A DNA stretch of 10,859 bases from JANYIP01 sp031394045. GTDB taxonomy: Bacteria > Actinomycetota > Actinomycetes > Prado026. Both the position numbers and the translations under genes were made by a program. The stretch is from positions 1 through 10,859 of the forward strand of contig JANMWN010000261.1 of assembly GCA_031394045.1 (NCBI GenBank), given 5' to 3'. The notes beneath the pieces are model-generated. The model made no database searches. It was not told where the DNA came from and worked only from the letters and a program-made list of their open reading frames with translations. Positions 1 through 7,327 of this stretch are shown here, in pieces (positions within the stretch are counted from its first letter, which is position 1; every line of letters starts with the position of its first letter).

Positions 1-1162
1 ACCACCTGCGCTCCACCGGCCCCCAGTCCCGCGCCGACCTGGCGCGCACGACGACGCTGTCCAAGCCGACGGTGTCCGTGGCGCTCGCGAACCTCGAGTC
101 CGCAGGGCTGGTCCGCCCGATCGGCCTCGTCGCGGGCCGGCCGGGCCGCGCCCCCCTGCTCTACGAGGCCAACCCGACCGCCGGGTACGTCGTCGGCATC
201 GACGTCGGCCGCGAGTGGGACGCGTGGCGGTGGCCGACCTGGCGGGGACCATCCTCGGCCGGCGCGACGGCGCGAACCGGGCGCGTACCGGCCCGGCCCT
301 GGTCGCCGAGGTACGCCGGCTCTCGCACGAGGCCGCCGCCGAGGCGGGCATCGGCTGGGCCGCGGTCGCCTGCACGGTGCTCGCCAGCCCCGGAGTCCTC
401 GACCCGGGCGCCGATCGGCTCGAGCTGACACCGAACCTGCCCGGCTGGGGTCGGGCCGGCCTGGTCGAGGAGCTGCGTACCGCCCTCGGCGCCGGGCTGG
501 TCGTCGAGAACGACATCAACCTCGCGGCCGTAGGCGAGAGCGCGTTCGGCCAGGGCCGGAACCTGAGCTCGTTCGTGCTCCTCTCCATCGGTACGGGCAC
601 CGGGCTGGGCATCGTCATCAACGGCGAGGTCTACCGCGGCGCGCACGGCCGGGCCGGCGAGGTGGCCTTCCTCCCGATTCCCGACGAGGGGGCCGGCGGT
701 CCGGCCGGAGCGGGCGGCACCGGCAGCTCCGGCAGCGCCGGTCTGGGTCCCCGCCGGGTCCGTACCCACGGCAGGTTCGAGGAGCTCGCGGCCGCCGAGG
801 GCGTCGTACGTACCGCTCAGAGCCTCGGACTGACGGGAGCGACCACGGCGCACCAGGTGTTCGAGGCCGCTGCGGCCGGCGACCCGGTGGCCCTCCGGGC
901 GGTCGACATCGAGGGCACCCGGATCGGCGCGGCCATCACCGCGATCGCGGCCATCACCGACCCCGAGGTCGTCGTGCTCTCCGGTGGCATCGGTCGCAAC
1001 CTCGACCTGCTGCGCCCGTCGATCGAACGTCAGCTGCACGCACTGAGCCCGTTGGCGCCGAGGGTCGAGCGCAGCGAGCTCGGACCCGACGCGGCGCTGC
1101 TCGGTGCGCTCGCCACCGCGCTGGATCGGGCCCGCAGCTCGGTGTTCCTGGCTCAGCGTTGA
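1..1162 (+). pseudogene. ROK-family transcriptional regulator, 5'-partial and frameshifted
   Basis: The gene enters from the left edge in the frame starting at base 3. That part encodes a winged helix-turn-helix (RADLARTTTLSKPTVSVALA) and the start of a ROK domain (GYVVGIDVGREW). Near bases 216-220 the frame must step back by one: the domain continues as RVAVADLAGTILGRRD in the frame that ends at the TGA at 1160-1162. Restoring one base there would give an unbroken GIDVGREWxRVAVADL. Later ROK signatures are ENDINLAAVGE, SIGTGTGLGIVINGEVYRGAHGRAGE and VVLSGGIGRN. The cysteine-rich zinc motif of many ROK sugar kinases is absent, as is common in actinobacterial ROK regulators. The likely role is a sugar-responsive DNA-binding regulator, plausibly of the facing alpha-galactosidase gene (inference). 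The frameshift may be a real mutation or a sequence error. A GTG at 215 could start a headless product without the DNA-binding domain, which I consider unlikely to be functional. Confidence 0.85.
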
Positions 1163-1193
1163 CGGTTGTCGGGCATAGATCAAACGAACCGTC
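1161..1193. terminator. Weak inverted repeat between convergent genes
   Basis: A 7-bp perfect dyad (GACGGTT at 1161-1167, AACCGTC at 1187-1193) encloses a 19-base loop. It lies in the 35-base gap between the convergent ROK regulator and alpha-galactosidase genes, with the left arm overlapping the ROK stop codon. There is no U-tract on either strand, so it is only a candidate bidirectional terminator, placed mainly by position. Confidence 0.3.
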
Positions 1194-1197
1194 GCCC

Positions 1198-3372
1198 TTA
1201 TCGGGCAGGCTCCACCGTGGTGGCCACCAGGTGCAGCAACGTCGCGGTCTCCGGGTGGTGGACGGCCATCGCCAGGCCGACCGACCCGAGCGTCGCACCG
1301 TCGGCCACGTACGACGGCTGGTCCTGCCAGGCCGGCCCTGCCTTGCCGGGACGTCGGTCCTCGCCAGGCAGGTGCAGCACCTCCACCGCGTACGACCGCG
1401 CCGGGTCCAGGCCCGGCAGCCGCACCAGCGCGGGCAGCGTCGTCGCCGACGCCGCGACCTGGGCGTACACGAAGACCGCCTCGCTCCCGTCGACAGCGAC
1501 GACGCCGTGCACCAGCGCTGTGGGGTCAGGGTGCTCGGCCCGCACGACGGTGCCGCCGTGCAGCAGCGGCCGCATCCGCTTGTGCAGCGCGACGATCTCG
1601 GCGATCCCGGTCCGGTCCGCGTCGGTCGCGGAGCTGAGGTCCCACTCGAGCCCGAGGTGACCGAAGAACGCGGTCGCCGCGCGGAACGCCAGCGTGTGCA
1701 CCCGGCCGGTCGTGTGCGACATCGGCGGCCCGATGTGCGCCCCCATCACCTCGGGCGGGAAGACGTAGCTGAAGCCGCGCTGGATCTGCTGCCGCTCGAG
1801 CGCATCGTTGCAGTCGGAGGTCCAGATCCGCTTGGTACGCCGCAGGATCCCGAGGTCGGCGCGGGCACCGCCGGAGGAGCAGGACTCGATCTCGACGTCG
1901 GGGTGGCGGCGGCCGATCTCGTCCAGGAGGTCGTACAGGCGCAGGGTCTGCAGGTGGACCCCGGGCCGCCCGTGGTGGCCGGCCCCGTACAGGTGCCGGT
2001 TCATGTCCCACTTCACGTAGCCGATCGGGTGCTCGGTCAGCAGCGAGTCGAGCCGCTCGAGCAGGTAGTCGTAGACCTCGTCGCGCCCGAGGTCGAGCAC
2101 GAGCTGGTGGCGGCCGAGGACCGGCTCGTACCCCTCGACGCCGAGGACCCAGTCGGGGTGCGCGCGGTAGAGGTCGGAGTCGGGGTTGACCATCTCGGGC
2201 TCGAACCACAGCCCGAACTCCATCCCGAGGCCCACCACGTGGTTGGCCAGGACACCGAGCCCGCCGGGGTACTTGGCCTCGTCGACGTACCAGTCACCGA
2301 GGGCCGCGCGATCGTCGCCGCGGCCGCGGAACCAGCCGTCGTCGAGGACGAACCGCTCGACCCCGACCTCGGCGGCCCGGTCGGCGAGCCGCATCAGCTC
2401 GGGCGGGTCGTGGTCGAAGTAGACGGCCTCCCAGGTGTTCAGCAGCACCTTGCGCGGGCTCGTCGGGTGACCGGGCAGGGAGCGTACGTATGTGTGGAAC
2501 GCGCCGCTGAGCCCGGTCAGGCCCGCGCCCGAGTAGGCCGCGTGGACCAGCGGGGCCGCGTACGTCTGGCCGGGGCCGAGCGTCACCTCCCCGGGCAGGA
2601 GCAGCTCGGCGGCCTGCAGGAGCGCCCGGCCGTCCGGTGCCCGCTCGGCCCGGACGGCGTGGTTGCCGCTCCAGGCCAGGTGGGCAGCCCAGACCTCGCC
2701 GAGCTCCTCGCCGAACCCGGTCTCCCCCGCGAGGACCGTGGGCGAGGACTCGGCCGAGGTACGCCCCACGAGGTTCTCGCGGACCACGGCGCCGACCAGC
2801 AGCGGCTGCCGCTGGGCCTGGAACTCCTTGCCCCACCGCCCGGCCAGCGTCATCACCTCGGTGGCCGCCGCGGCCAGGGGCACCGTCACCGACAGCCGGT
2901 CGACCGTGTAGTCGTCGGTGCCCGCGTTGGTCACGGCGTACGCGAGCGTCAGGACCCCGCTGGCTGCGTGCAGCTCAAGCCGGATCGACAGCTCGAGGCC
3001 GGCCCGGGTGTCGACGCCGGTCCAGGTGACCGCGTCGGGCGAGGTCACCACTGCGGTGGTGCCGAAGACTGGCGCCCAAGCCAGGCCGCCCGCTCGGTGA
3101 CCCAGCAGCCCGGGGTGGGCGAACGCGCCCGTGGCGTGCTCCGGCAGCAGCGAGAGCTCTACCCGCTCGTCCAGCCCCGACTGCGGGACCGCGGTCTGGA
3201 CGCCCAGCGCGAGCGCCGCAAGGTCAGTGCCGTCGGGCAGCGGCGCGCCCCAGTGCGCGATCCGCGGCACCCCGGAACCGATCTCGACGACAACGGTCAC
3301 GCCGCGCGCGTGCAGCGCGTGCAGCGCGTGCAGCGCGTGCAGGGCAGGCAGGGGAAGGGCGCTGGCGGGCAT
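1198..3372 (-). CDS. Alpha-galactosidase, glycoside hydrolase family 36
   Basis: Predicted to hydrolyse terminal alpha-1,6-galactosides such as melibiose and raffinose in the cytoplasm; no signal peptide is visible. The 724 residues match the usual length of bacterial GH36 enzymes. An N-terminal beta-sandwich precedes the TIM barrel, which begins around LLNTWEAVYFDHDP. Barrel motifs follow in order: FVLDDGWF, LWFEPEMVNPDSDLY, YVKWDMNRHLYG, ESCSSGGARADLG and RIWTSDCND. By family knowledge the retaining nucleophile should be D456 (KWDMNR) and the acid/base D520 (WTSD). Their 64-residue spacing is normal for the family. I chose the start at 3372 because a -10-like TAGACT ends 6 bases upstream, the layout of a leaderless transcript, and because there is no purine-rich ribosome site. 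The N-terminus carries LHA four times (residues 11-22), encoded by a 9-bp tandem repeat. The facing ROK gene suggests local sugar-dependent regulation (inference). Confidence 0.93.
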   Translation of the reverse strand: MPASALPLPALHALHALHALHARGVTVVVEIGSGVPRIAHWGAPLPDGTDLAALALGVQTAVPQSGLDERVELSLLPEHATGAFAHPGLLGHRAGGLAWAPVFGTTAVVTSPDAVTWTGVDTRAGLELSIRLELHAASGVLTLAYAVTNAGTDDYTVDRLSVTVPLAAAATEVMTLAGRWGKEFQAQRQPLLVGAVVRENLVGRTSAESSPTVLAGETGFGEELGEVWAAHLAWSGNHAVRAERAPDGRALLQAAELLLPGEVTLGPGQTYAAPLVHAAYSGAGLTGLSGAFHTYVRSLPGHPTSPRKVLLNTWEAVYFDHDPPELMRLADRAAEVGVERFVLDDGWFRGRGDDRAALGDWYVDEAKYPGGLGVLANHVVGLGMEFGLWFEPEMVNPDSDLYRAHPDWVLGVEGYEPVLGRHQLVLDLGRDEVYDYLLERLDSLLTEHPIGYVKWDMNRHLYGAGHHGRPGVHLQTLRLYDLLDEIGRRHPDVEIESCSSGGARADLGILRRTKRIWTSDCNDALERQQIQRGFSYVFPPEVMGAHIGPPMSHTTGRVHTLAFRAATAFFGHLGLEWDLSSATDADRTGIAEIVALHKRMRPLLHGGTVVRAEHPDPTALVHGVVAVDGSEAVFVYAQVAASATTLPALVRLPGLDPARSYAVEVLHLPGEDRRPGKAGPAWQDQPSYVADGATLGSVGLAMAVHHPETATLLHLVATTVEPAR
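3307..3342. repeat. Four tandem 9-bp repeats inside the alpha-galactosidase gene
   Basis: The unit CGCGTGCAG is repeated four times without mismatch (3307-3315, 3316-3324, 3325-3333, 3334-3342). On the coding (minus) strand each unit reads Leu-His-Ala in frame, so gain or loss of a unit changes the protein length without breaking the frame. Confidence 0.9.
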
Positions 3373-3378
3373 CGGGTC

Positions 3379-3384
3379 AGTCTA
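3379..3384 (-). promoter_or_regulatory. Probable -10 box of the alpha-galactosidase gene (leaderless type)
   Basis: On the minus strand TAGACT is followed by six bases and then the ATG at 3372. A TAnnnT hexamer at this distance would put the transcription start at or next to the A of the start codon, the arrangement of leaderless actinobacterial genes. I could not pick a convincing -35 box. Confidence 0.5.
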
Positions 3385-3476
3385 GGGATGCCGTGTGCAG
3401 AACTGGGAGTCTGCGTTGGATGTTGTTGGAATGGGCTCCGCGCCCGCGCCGACGGTCGGGCAGATTTAGGCCTGCA

Positions 3477-3491
3477 TACCCTAGGGGGGTA
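3477..3491. promoter_or_regulatory. Probable CsoR operator overlapping the csoR-copA promoter
   Basis: The 15-base element TACCCTAGGGGGGTA has inverted TACCC/GGGTA arms around a CTAG-containing G-tract. This is the form of known copper-responsive CsoR operators. It ends 10 bases before the csoR ATG. The same element contains TACCCT (3477-3482), a good TAnnnT -10 hexamer, so a repressor bound here would block RNA polymerase directly. I infer autoregulation with release by Cu(I). Confidence 0.72.
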
Positions 3492-3501
3492 GGGTTCAGG
3501 C

Positions 3502-3801
3502 ATGAAGACCACACCCGTGCGCCCCTGCTACGCCGACAGCAAGGACGCCCAGCTCAAACGGCTGCGCCGGATCGAGGGCCAGGTTCGCGGACTGCACCGG
3601 ATGATCGAGTCCGACGCGTACTGCATCGACGTCCTGACCCAGGTGTCCGCGGCGACCCGCGCGCTGGAGTCGTTAGCACTCGTGCTGCTCGATGAGCACC
3701 TGTCGCACTGCGTGGCCGCGGCGATCGCGTCCGGGGGTGACGACGCGCAGGCCAAGATCCAGGAGGCCAGCGCGGCGATCGCCCGGCTGGTCAAGAGCTG
3801 A
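3502..3801 (+). CDS. csoR: Copper-sensing repressor, CsoR family
   Basis: The product is 99 residues, the normal size for this all-helical tetrameric or dimeric repressor family. The family signature LKRLRRIEGQVRGLHRMIE lies at residues 18-36. The metal ligands of copper-type CsoR are present as C41, H66 and C70, with the same relative spacing as C36/H61/C65 of the Mycobacterium tuberculosis protein, so Cu(I) is the expected ligand rather than nickel, formaldehyde or persulfide. Binding of Cu(I) should release the protein from DNA. The gene starts 10 bases after a G-tract operator and is followed 5 bases later by a copper-exporting ATPase, so the two form one operon with negative feedback. 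The ATG at 3502 is supported by the family's usual N-terminus length and by the operator position; the ribosome site is only a weak AGGG. An additional cysteine, C9, lies in the flexible N-terminal tail. Confidence 0.93.
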   Translation: MKTTPVRPCYADSKDAQLKRLRRIEGQVRGLHRMIESDAYCIDVLTQVSAATRALESLALVLLDEHLSHCVAAAIASGGDDAQAKIQEASAAIARLVKS

Positions 3802-3806
3802 TCGCG

Positions 3807-6032
3807 ATGACCGGCACCGGCACCGCCGCCAAGGACGTCGAGCTCGTCATCGGCGGGATGACCTGCGCCTCCTGCGTGTCCCACGTCGAGAAGGCGCTCA
3901 ACAGCCTCGACGGGGTCGAGGCCACGGTGAACCTGGCCACCGAGCGCGCGAGCGTCCACTTCCCCGAGAGAGTCACGACGCAGGACCTCGTCGACGCCGT
4001 CGCGGCCACCGGCTACACCGCCCAGGTACGCGTACCCGAGACCAACGACGCACCCGACGACCAGCCCGACACCAACCTGGCCTCGACCCAGCGCCGGCTG
4101 CTCGCGTCCGCCGTCCTCGCGCTGCCCGTGCTGCTGCTGGCGATGGTCCCCGCGCTCCAGTTCCGGCACTGGGAGTGGCTCGCCCTGGTCCTCGCGACGC
4201 CCGTGGTGACGTGGGGCGCCTGGCCGTTCCACCGGGCCGCGTGGATCAACGCACGGCACGGCACGGCCACCATGGACACGCTGATCTCGATCGGAGTCGG
4301 CTCGGCGTACGCATGGTCGATCGCCGCCCTCTTCCTCGACGGTGCCGACAGCTACCTCGAGGTGGCCTCGGTGGTGACTGTCTTCATCCTCACCGGGCGC
4401 TGGCTCGAGGCCCGGGCCAAGACGCAGGCGGGGGCGGCGCTGCGGGCGTTGCTCAAGATGGGCGCCAAGGACGTGGCGGTGCTCCGCCCGACGACCGACG
4501 GTGCCACCGAGGTACGCATCCCCATCGCCGACCTCACCGTCGGTGACCTGTTCGTGGTACGCCCGGGCGAGAAGCTCGCGGCCGACGGCGTCGTGGTCGA
4601 GGGCGAGTCCGCCGTCGATGCGTCGATGCTCACCGGCGAGCCGGTCCCGGTCGACGTTCGCCCCGGCGACGCCGTCGTGGGCGCGACCGTCAGCTCCGGC
4701 GGCCGCCTCGTCGTGCGGGCGACCCGCGTCGGCAGCGACACCCAGCTCGCGCAGATGGCCCGGCTCGTCGAAGCCGCGCAGACCGGCAAGGCTCCCGTCC
4801 AACGACTGGCCGACCGGGTGTCGGCGATCTTCGTGCCGGTGGTCCTCGGCCTCGCGCTCGCCACCCTGGTCGGCTGGCTGGTCTCAGGGGCCGCGGTGTC
4901 GGACGCGTTCACCGCCGCGGTTTCTGTCCTGATCATCGCCTGCCCGTGCGCGCTCGGGCTCGCGACGCCGACTGCACTCCTCGTGGGCACCGGCCGGGGC
5001 GCTCAGCTCGGCATCCTGATCAAGGGCCCGCAGGTCCTCGAGTCGACCCGCCGGGTCGACACGATCGTGCTCGACAAGACCGGCACCGTGACCACCGGCC
5101 GGATGAGCCTGGTCGACGTTCTCCCGGCCGACGGGGTCGGCGCGGCCGAGCTGCTCCGGCTCGCGGGCGCGGTCGAGGCGGCGTCGGAGCACCCGGTCGC
5201 GCGCGCGGTGTCGGAGGGAGCGCTCGCGCGGACGAGCGGTGCGACTGCTGCCACAGGGAGTCCCGCCGACTGGCCGGCTGTCACACACTTCAGGAGCGAA
5301 CCAGGGCTCGGCGTACGCGGCCTGGTCGACGGCCATGACGTCGTGGCCGGACGACAGGCCTGGGTGGAATCCGTTGTGGGACAAGCAGTTCCGGCCGCAC
5401 TTCTCGCGGCGGCCGATGCCGCGACCTCGACCGGTGCGACCGTCGTGCAGGTCGCCTGGGACGGCCGGCACGGCGGCGCGCTCGTCGTGTCGGACACCCT
5501 CAAGCCGACGTCGGCCGAGGCGGTGGACCGGTTGCGCGGGCTCGGCCTGCACCCCGTGCTGCTGACCGGCGACAACGAGCGCTCGGCCCGTGCGGTGTCC
5601 GCCCGGCTGGGGATCGACGACGTGGTCGCCGGCGTGCTGCCGGCCGGCAAGGTCGATGTGGTCAAGGAGCTCCAGGGCCGCGGCCGGGTCGTCGCCATGG
5701 TCGGCGACGGCGTCAACGACGCGGCCGCGCTCGCCCAGGCCGACCTCGGTATCGCCATGGGTACGGGCACCGACGTGGCGATCGAGGCGTCCGACCTGAC
5801 GCTCGTACGCGGGGACCTACGGGTCGCTGCCGACGCTGTCCGCCTCTCTCGGGCGACGCTGCGCACCATCAAGGGCAACCTGTTCTGGGCCTTCGCGTAC
5901 AACGTCGCCGCGATCCCGCTGGCCGCGTCGGGCCTGCTCAGCCCGGTGATCGCGGCGGGGGCGATGGCGTTCAGCTCGGTGTTCGTGGTCACGAACAGCC
6001 TGCGACTACGACGCTTCCGGCCCAGCACCTAG
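3807..6032 (+). CDS. copA: Cu(I)-translocating P1B-type ATPase
   Basis: A 741-residue heavy-metal pump of the inner membrane that couples ATP hydrolysis to Cu(I) export from the cytosol. In order: one N-terminal heavy-metal-associated domain with GMTCASC (C20, C23); membrane helices from about residue 95; the actuator-domain TGE (276-278); the membrane metal-site CPC (379-381); the phosphorylation motif DKTGT with D423; the nucleotide-domain HP (462-463); TGDN (D589); GDGVND (633-638); and last helices bearing YN (698-699) and MAFSS (720-724). CPC together with YN and MxxSS is the combination typical of Cu(I) pumps (P1B-1), as opposed to zinc or cobalt pumps. It lies 5 bases after csoR, in one operon, and should be induced by copper through the upstream operator. 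No separate copper chaperone gene is seen here. A hairpin follows the stop codon. Confidence 0.95.
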   Translation: MTGTGTAAKDVELVIGGMTCASCVSHVEKALNSLDGVEATVNLATERASVHFPERVTTQDLVDAVAATGYTAQVRVPETNDAPDDQPDTNLASTQRRLLASAVLALPVLLLAMVPALQFRHWEWLALVLATPVVTWGAWPFHRAAWINARHGTATMDTLISIGVGSAYAWSIAALFLDGADSYLEVASVVTVFILTGRWLEARAKTQAGAALRALLKMGAKDVAVLRPTTDGATEVRIPIADLTVGDLFVVRPGEKLAADGVVVEGESAVDASMLTGEPVPVDVRPGDAVVGATVSSGGRLVVRATRVGSDTQLAQMARLVEAAQTGKAPVQRLADRVSAIFVPVVLGLALATLVGWLVSGAAVSDAFTAAVSVLIIACPCALGLATPTALLVGTGRGAQLGILIKGPQVLESTRRVDTIVLDKTGTVTTGRMSLVDVLPADGVGAAELLRLAGAVEAASEHPVARAVSEGALARTSGATAATGSPADWPAVTHFRSEPGLGVRGLVDGHDVVAGRQAWVESVVGQAVPAALLAAADAATSTGATVVQVAWDGRHGGALVVSDTLKPTSAEAVDRLRGLGLHPVLLTGDNERSARAVSARLGIDDVVAGVLPAGKVDVVKELQGRGRVVAMVGDGVNDAAALAQADLGIAMGTGTDVAIEASDLTLVRGDLRVAADAVRLSRATLRTIKGNLFWAFAYNVAAIPLAASGLLSPVIAAGAMAFSSVFVVTNSLRLRRFRPST

Positions 6033-6035
6033 CCC

Positions 6036-6063
6036 GCCGGCTCACCCGGCTCGCTGAGCCGGC
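6036..6063. terminator. Hairpin terminator between copA and the LysR gene
   Basis: A perfect 9-bp stem (GCCGGCTCA at 6036-6044 pairing with TGAGCCGGC at 6055-6063) with a 10-base loop fills the 34-base gap between two convergent genes. It begins 4 bases after the copA stop and ends 4 bases before the LysR stop. There is no U-tract, but strong GC hairpins without one are usual in this type of genome. It can serve both strands. Confidence 0.65.
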
Positions 6064-6066
6064 AGG

Positions 6067-6993
6067 TCAGCGGGCCATGGCTCGGCGCTGCGCGGCGGCG
6101 GCAGCTCGGAGCGCGCGCAGCATCGCGGCCACCGGAGCGAGCGTCGCGAGGGACGGTCGGGTCGCCGCCCACACGTGCCGTGGCGGCAGGTCGTGCGCGA
6201 GCCGCTTGACGACCACACCGGCGTGCACGGCCCCGAGCGCGAGCACCGGCGCGAGTGCCACGCCGAGACCAGCAGCCACGTACCCCTGGGTGGCCGGGAA
6301 CTCGTCGGCCTGAGCCACGATCCGGGGCGTGAACCCGGCCCGGCGCCCGGCCGCGACGGTCAGCTCGCGCACGTAGTCGTACCCCGCGCCGTGGGTGGAC
6401 ACCCAGTCCTCGCTGGCGAGGTCCGCGACATCGACCGAGCGGCGTCGCGCCAGCCGGTGCCCCTTGGGCAGGAGCAGCCGGTACGGGTCGTCGAAGAGGT
6501 GCACCCGGACGAGGTCGTCGGTCGGAGCGCCACCGGCTCCGTACGCCTCGACCACGACGATCACGTCGGCGCGGCCGGCCCGCAGCCGTTCGTACGAGCC
6601 CTCGTACTCGTCGACCGACGCCTCGACCAGCACCCCTGGCTGCCGCCTGCGCAGCTCGGCCATCGCCGGCGGCACCAGCGAGTCCCCCGCCGAGGGGAAC
6701 GAGACGACGTGCAGGCGGCCCTTGCGCCCGAGCCGCAGGTCCTCGAGCGCGTGCTCGGCGTCAGCGACCGCAGCCAGCAGGATCTTGGCGTGCCCGGCCA
6801 GCAGGACCGCTGCGGCGGTGGGACGGATGCCGCGGCCCGACTTCTCGAACAGCACCACGTCCAGCTGGGACTCCAGCGTCGTCATCTGCTGGCTGACGGA
6901 GGAGACGGTGAAACCGAGGGTGTGAGCGGCCTCGGTGATGGAGCCCGTGTCGACGACGGACTTGAGGACCTCGAGGCGGCGGATGTCGAGCAT
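6067..6993 (-). CDS. LysR-family transcriptional regulator
   Basis: 308 residues, the standard LysR length. Residues 1-62 form the winged helix-turn-helix (RRLEVLKSVVDTGSITEAAH, then TVSSVSQQMTTLE and LFEKSGRGIRPT). A linker helix follows, and then a periplasmic-binding-protein-like effector domain from about residue 90 (GRLHVVSFPSAGDSLVPPAM). The effector cannot be told from the sequence. It is convergent with copA and divergent from a gene for a 42-residue peptide, with 120 bases between the divergent starts. LysR proteins usually control a divergent neighbour, so that small gene, or the P450 beyond it, is a candidate target (inference). The start at 6993 places MLDIRRLEVL at the N-terminus as is typical. 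Upstream there is only a weak AGG as ribosome site. Confidence 0.92.
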   Translation of the reverse strand: MLDIRRLEVLKSVVDTGSITEAAHTLGFTVSSVSQQMTTLESQLDVVLFEKSGRGIRPTAAAVLLAGHAKILLAAVADAEHALEDLRLGRKGRLHVVSFPSAGDSLVPPAMAELRRRQPGVLVEASVDEYEGSYERLRAGRADVIVVVEAYGAGGAPTDDLVRVHLFDDPYRLLLPKGHRLARRRSVDVADLASEDWVSTHGAGYDYVRELTVAAGRRAGFTPRIVAQADEFPATQGYVAAGLGVALAPVLALGAVHAGVVVKRLAHDLPPRHVWAATRPSLATLAPVAAMLRALRAAAAAQRRAMAR

Positions 6994-7004
6994 GAGACCT
7001 ATTG

Positions 7005-7019
7005 TTCATGATTGACGAA
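7005..7019. promoter_or_regulatory. LysR-box-like dyad upstream of the LysR gene
   Basis: TTC at 7005-7007 and GAA at 7017-7019 are inverted around nine bases and include a T-N11-A (T7006, A7018), the minimal LysR-type recognition pattern. It lies 11 bases upstream of the LysR start codon in a stretch visibly richer in A/T than its surroundings. A second small dyad, CATGA/TCATG (6991-6995, 7006-7010), overlaps the start codon. The pattern is short and could be chance. Confidence 0.3.
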
Positions 7020-7113
7020 GTGTTGTGAAGGAATAGTTGGTTGTGTCTTCATGGTTTAAGTGTCAACATCGTTCCACAAGCAGTTCTCAGACTCGTAGAA
7101 GTGGTGGTTGGTC

Positions 7114-7242
7114 ATGGCAGTCCTCGTGCTCCTCGGCGTTCTGGTTGCGACGTCGGTGCTGGCCCCGTTCTTGGGTGCCGACCGCACGGACGCGCGTTCG
7201 ATCAAAGCCCGCCCGAAGTCCGGCTGGTTCCCCGCCGCCTGA
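7114..7242 (+). CDS. 42-residue single-pass membrane peptide, function unknown
   Basis: A short open frame from ATG 7114 to TGA 7240-7242 encodes 42 residues. Residues 2-21 (AVLVLLGVLVATSVLAPFLG) form an uninterrupted hydrophobic helix. A charged tail with several Arg and Lys (ADRTDARSIKARPKSGWFPAA) follows, giving the look of a small inner-membrane protein with a basic tail. Third codon positions are almost all G or C, as in the proven genes nearby and unlike the intergenic DNA just upstream. An in-frame TAG at 7096-7098 limits how far upstream the start could be; TTG 7108 is the only alternative. The ribosome site is weak (AGAAG about 12 bases upstream). A strong hairpin begins 24 bases after the stop, so the peptide would have its own transcript. 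It is divergent from the LysR gene, which may regulate it. I do not recognise a named family. Confidence 0.6.
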   Translation: MAVLVLLGVLVATSVLAPFLGADRTDARSIKARPKSGWFPAA

Positions 7243-7266
7243 CCCACGGGCTGATCCTCAGCAGCA

Positions 7267-7304
7267 CCGAAGGGCCCGACCTCACCAGAGGTCGGGTCCT
7301 TCGG
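7267..7304 (+). terminator. Strong 17-bp-stem hairpin between the small membrane gene and the P450
   Basis: Bases 7267-7283 pair with 7288-7304 over 17 positions, all Watson-Crick except one G-U (7274/7297), around a four-base loop ACCA. It follows the 42-residue gene by 24 bases and ends 23 bases before the P450 start. This is the strongest stem I found in the window. It is most simply a terminator of the small gene without a U-tract; a role as leader or attenuator of the P450 transcript is possible. Confidence 0.8.
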
Positions 7305-7327
7305 CCGGTCAGGGGTTAGATGGCGGG

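Noticed and set aside
161..1183. A 340-codon minus-strand frame opposite the ROK gene
   Set aside because: The composition is dominated by Arg, Gly and Ala with no domain, while the plus strand carries ROK motifs over the same bases.
1159..3492. A 777-codon plus-strand open frame across the alpha-galactosidase locus
   Set aside because: It is antisense to a clear GH36 enzyme. Its translation is Arg/Val/Gly/Gln low-complexity without any family motif, as expected for a shadow frame in GC-rich DNA.
3528..4802. A 424-codon minus-strand frame opposite csoR and copA
   Set aside because: It is antisense to two well-supported genes and its translation is a charged, low-complexity shadow.
7037..7327. 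Extending the P450 upstream by 97 codons
   Set aside because: The frame is open but crosses the 42-residue gene and the strong hairpin, has no P450 similarity and shows poor third-position GC. P450 similarity starts at ATG 7328.
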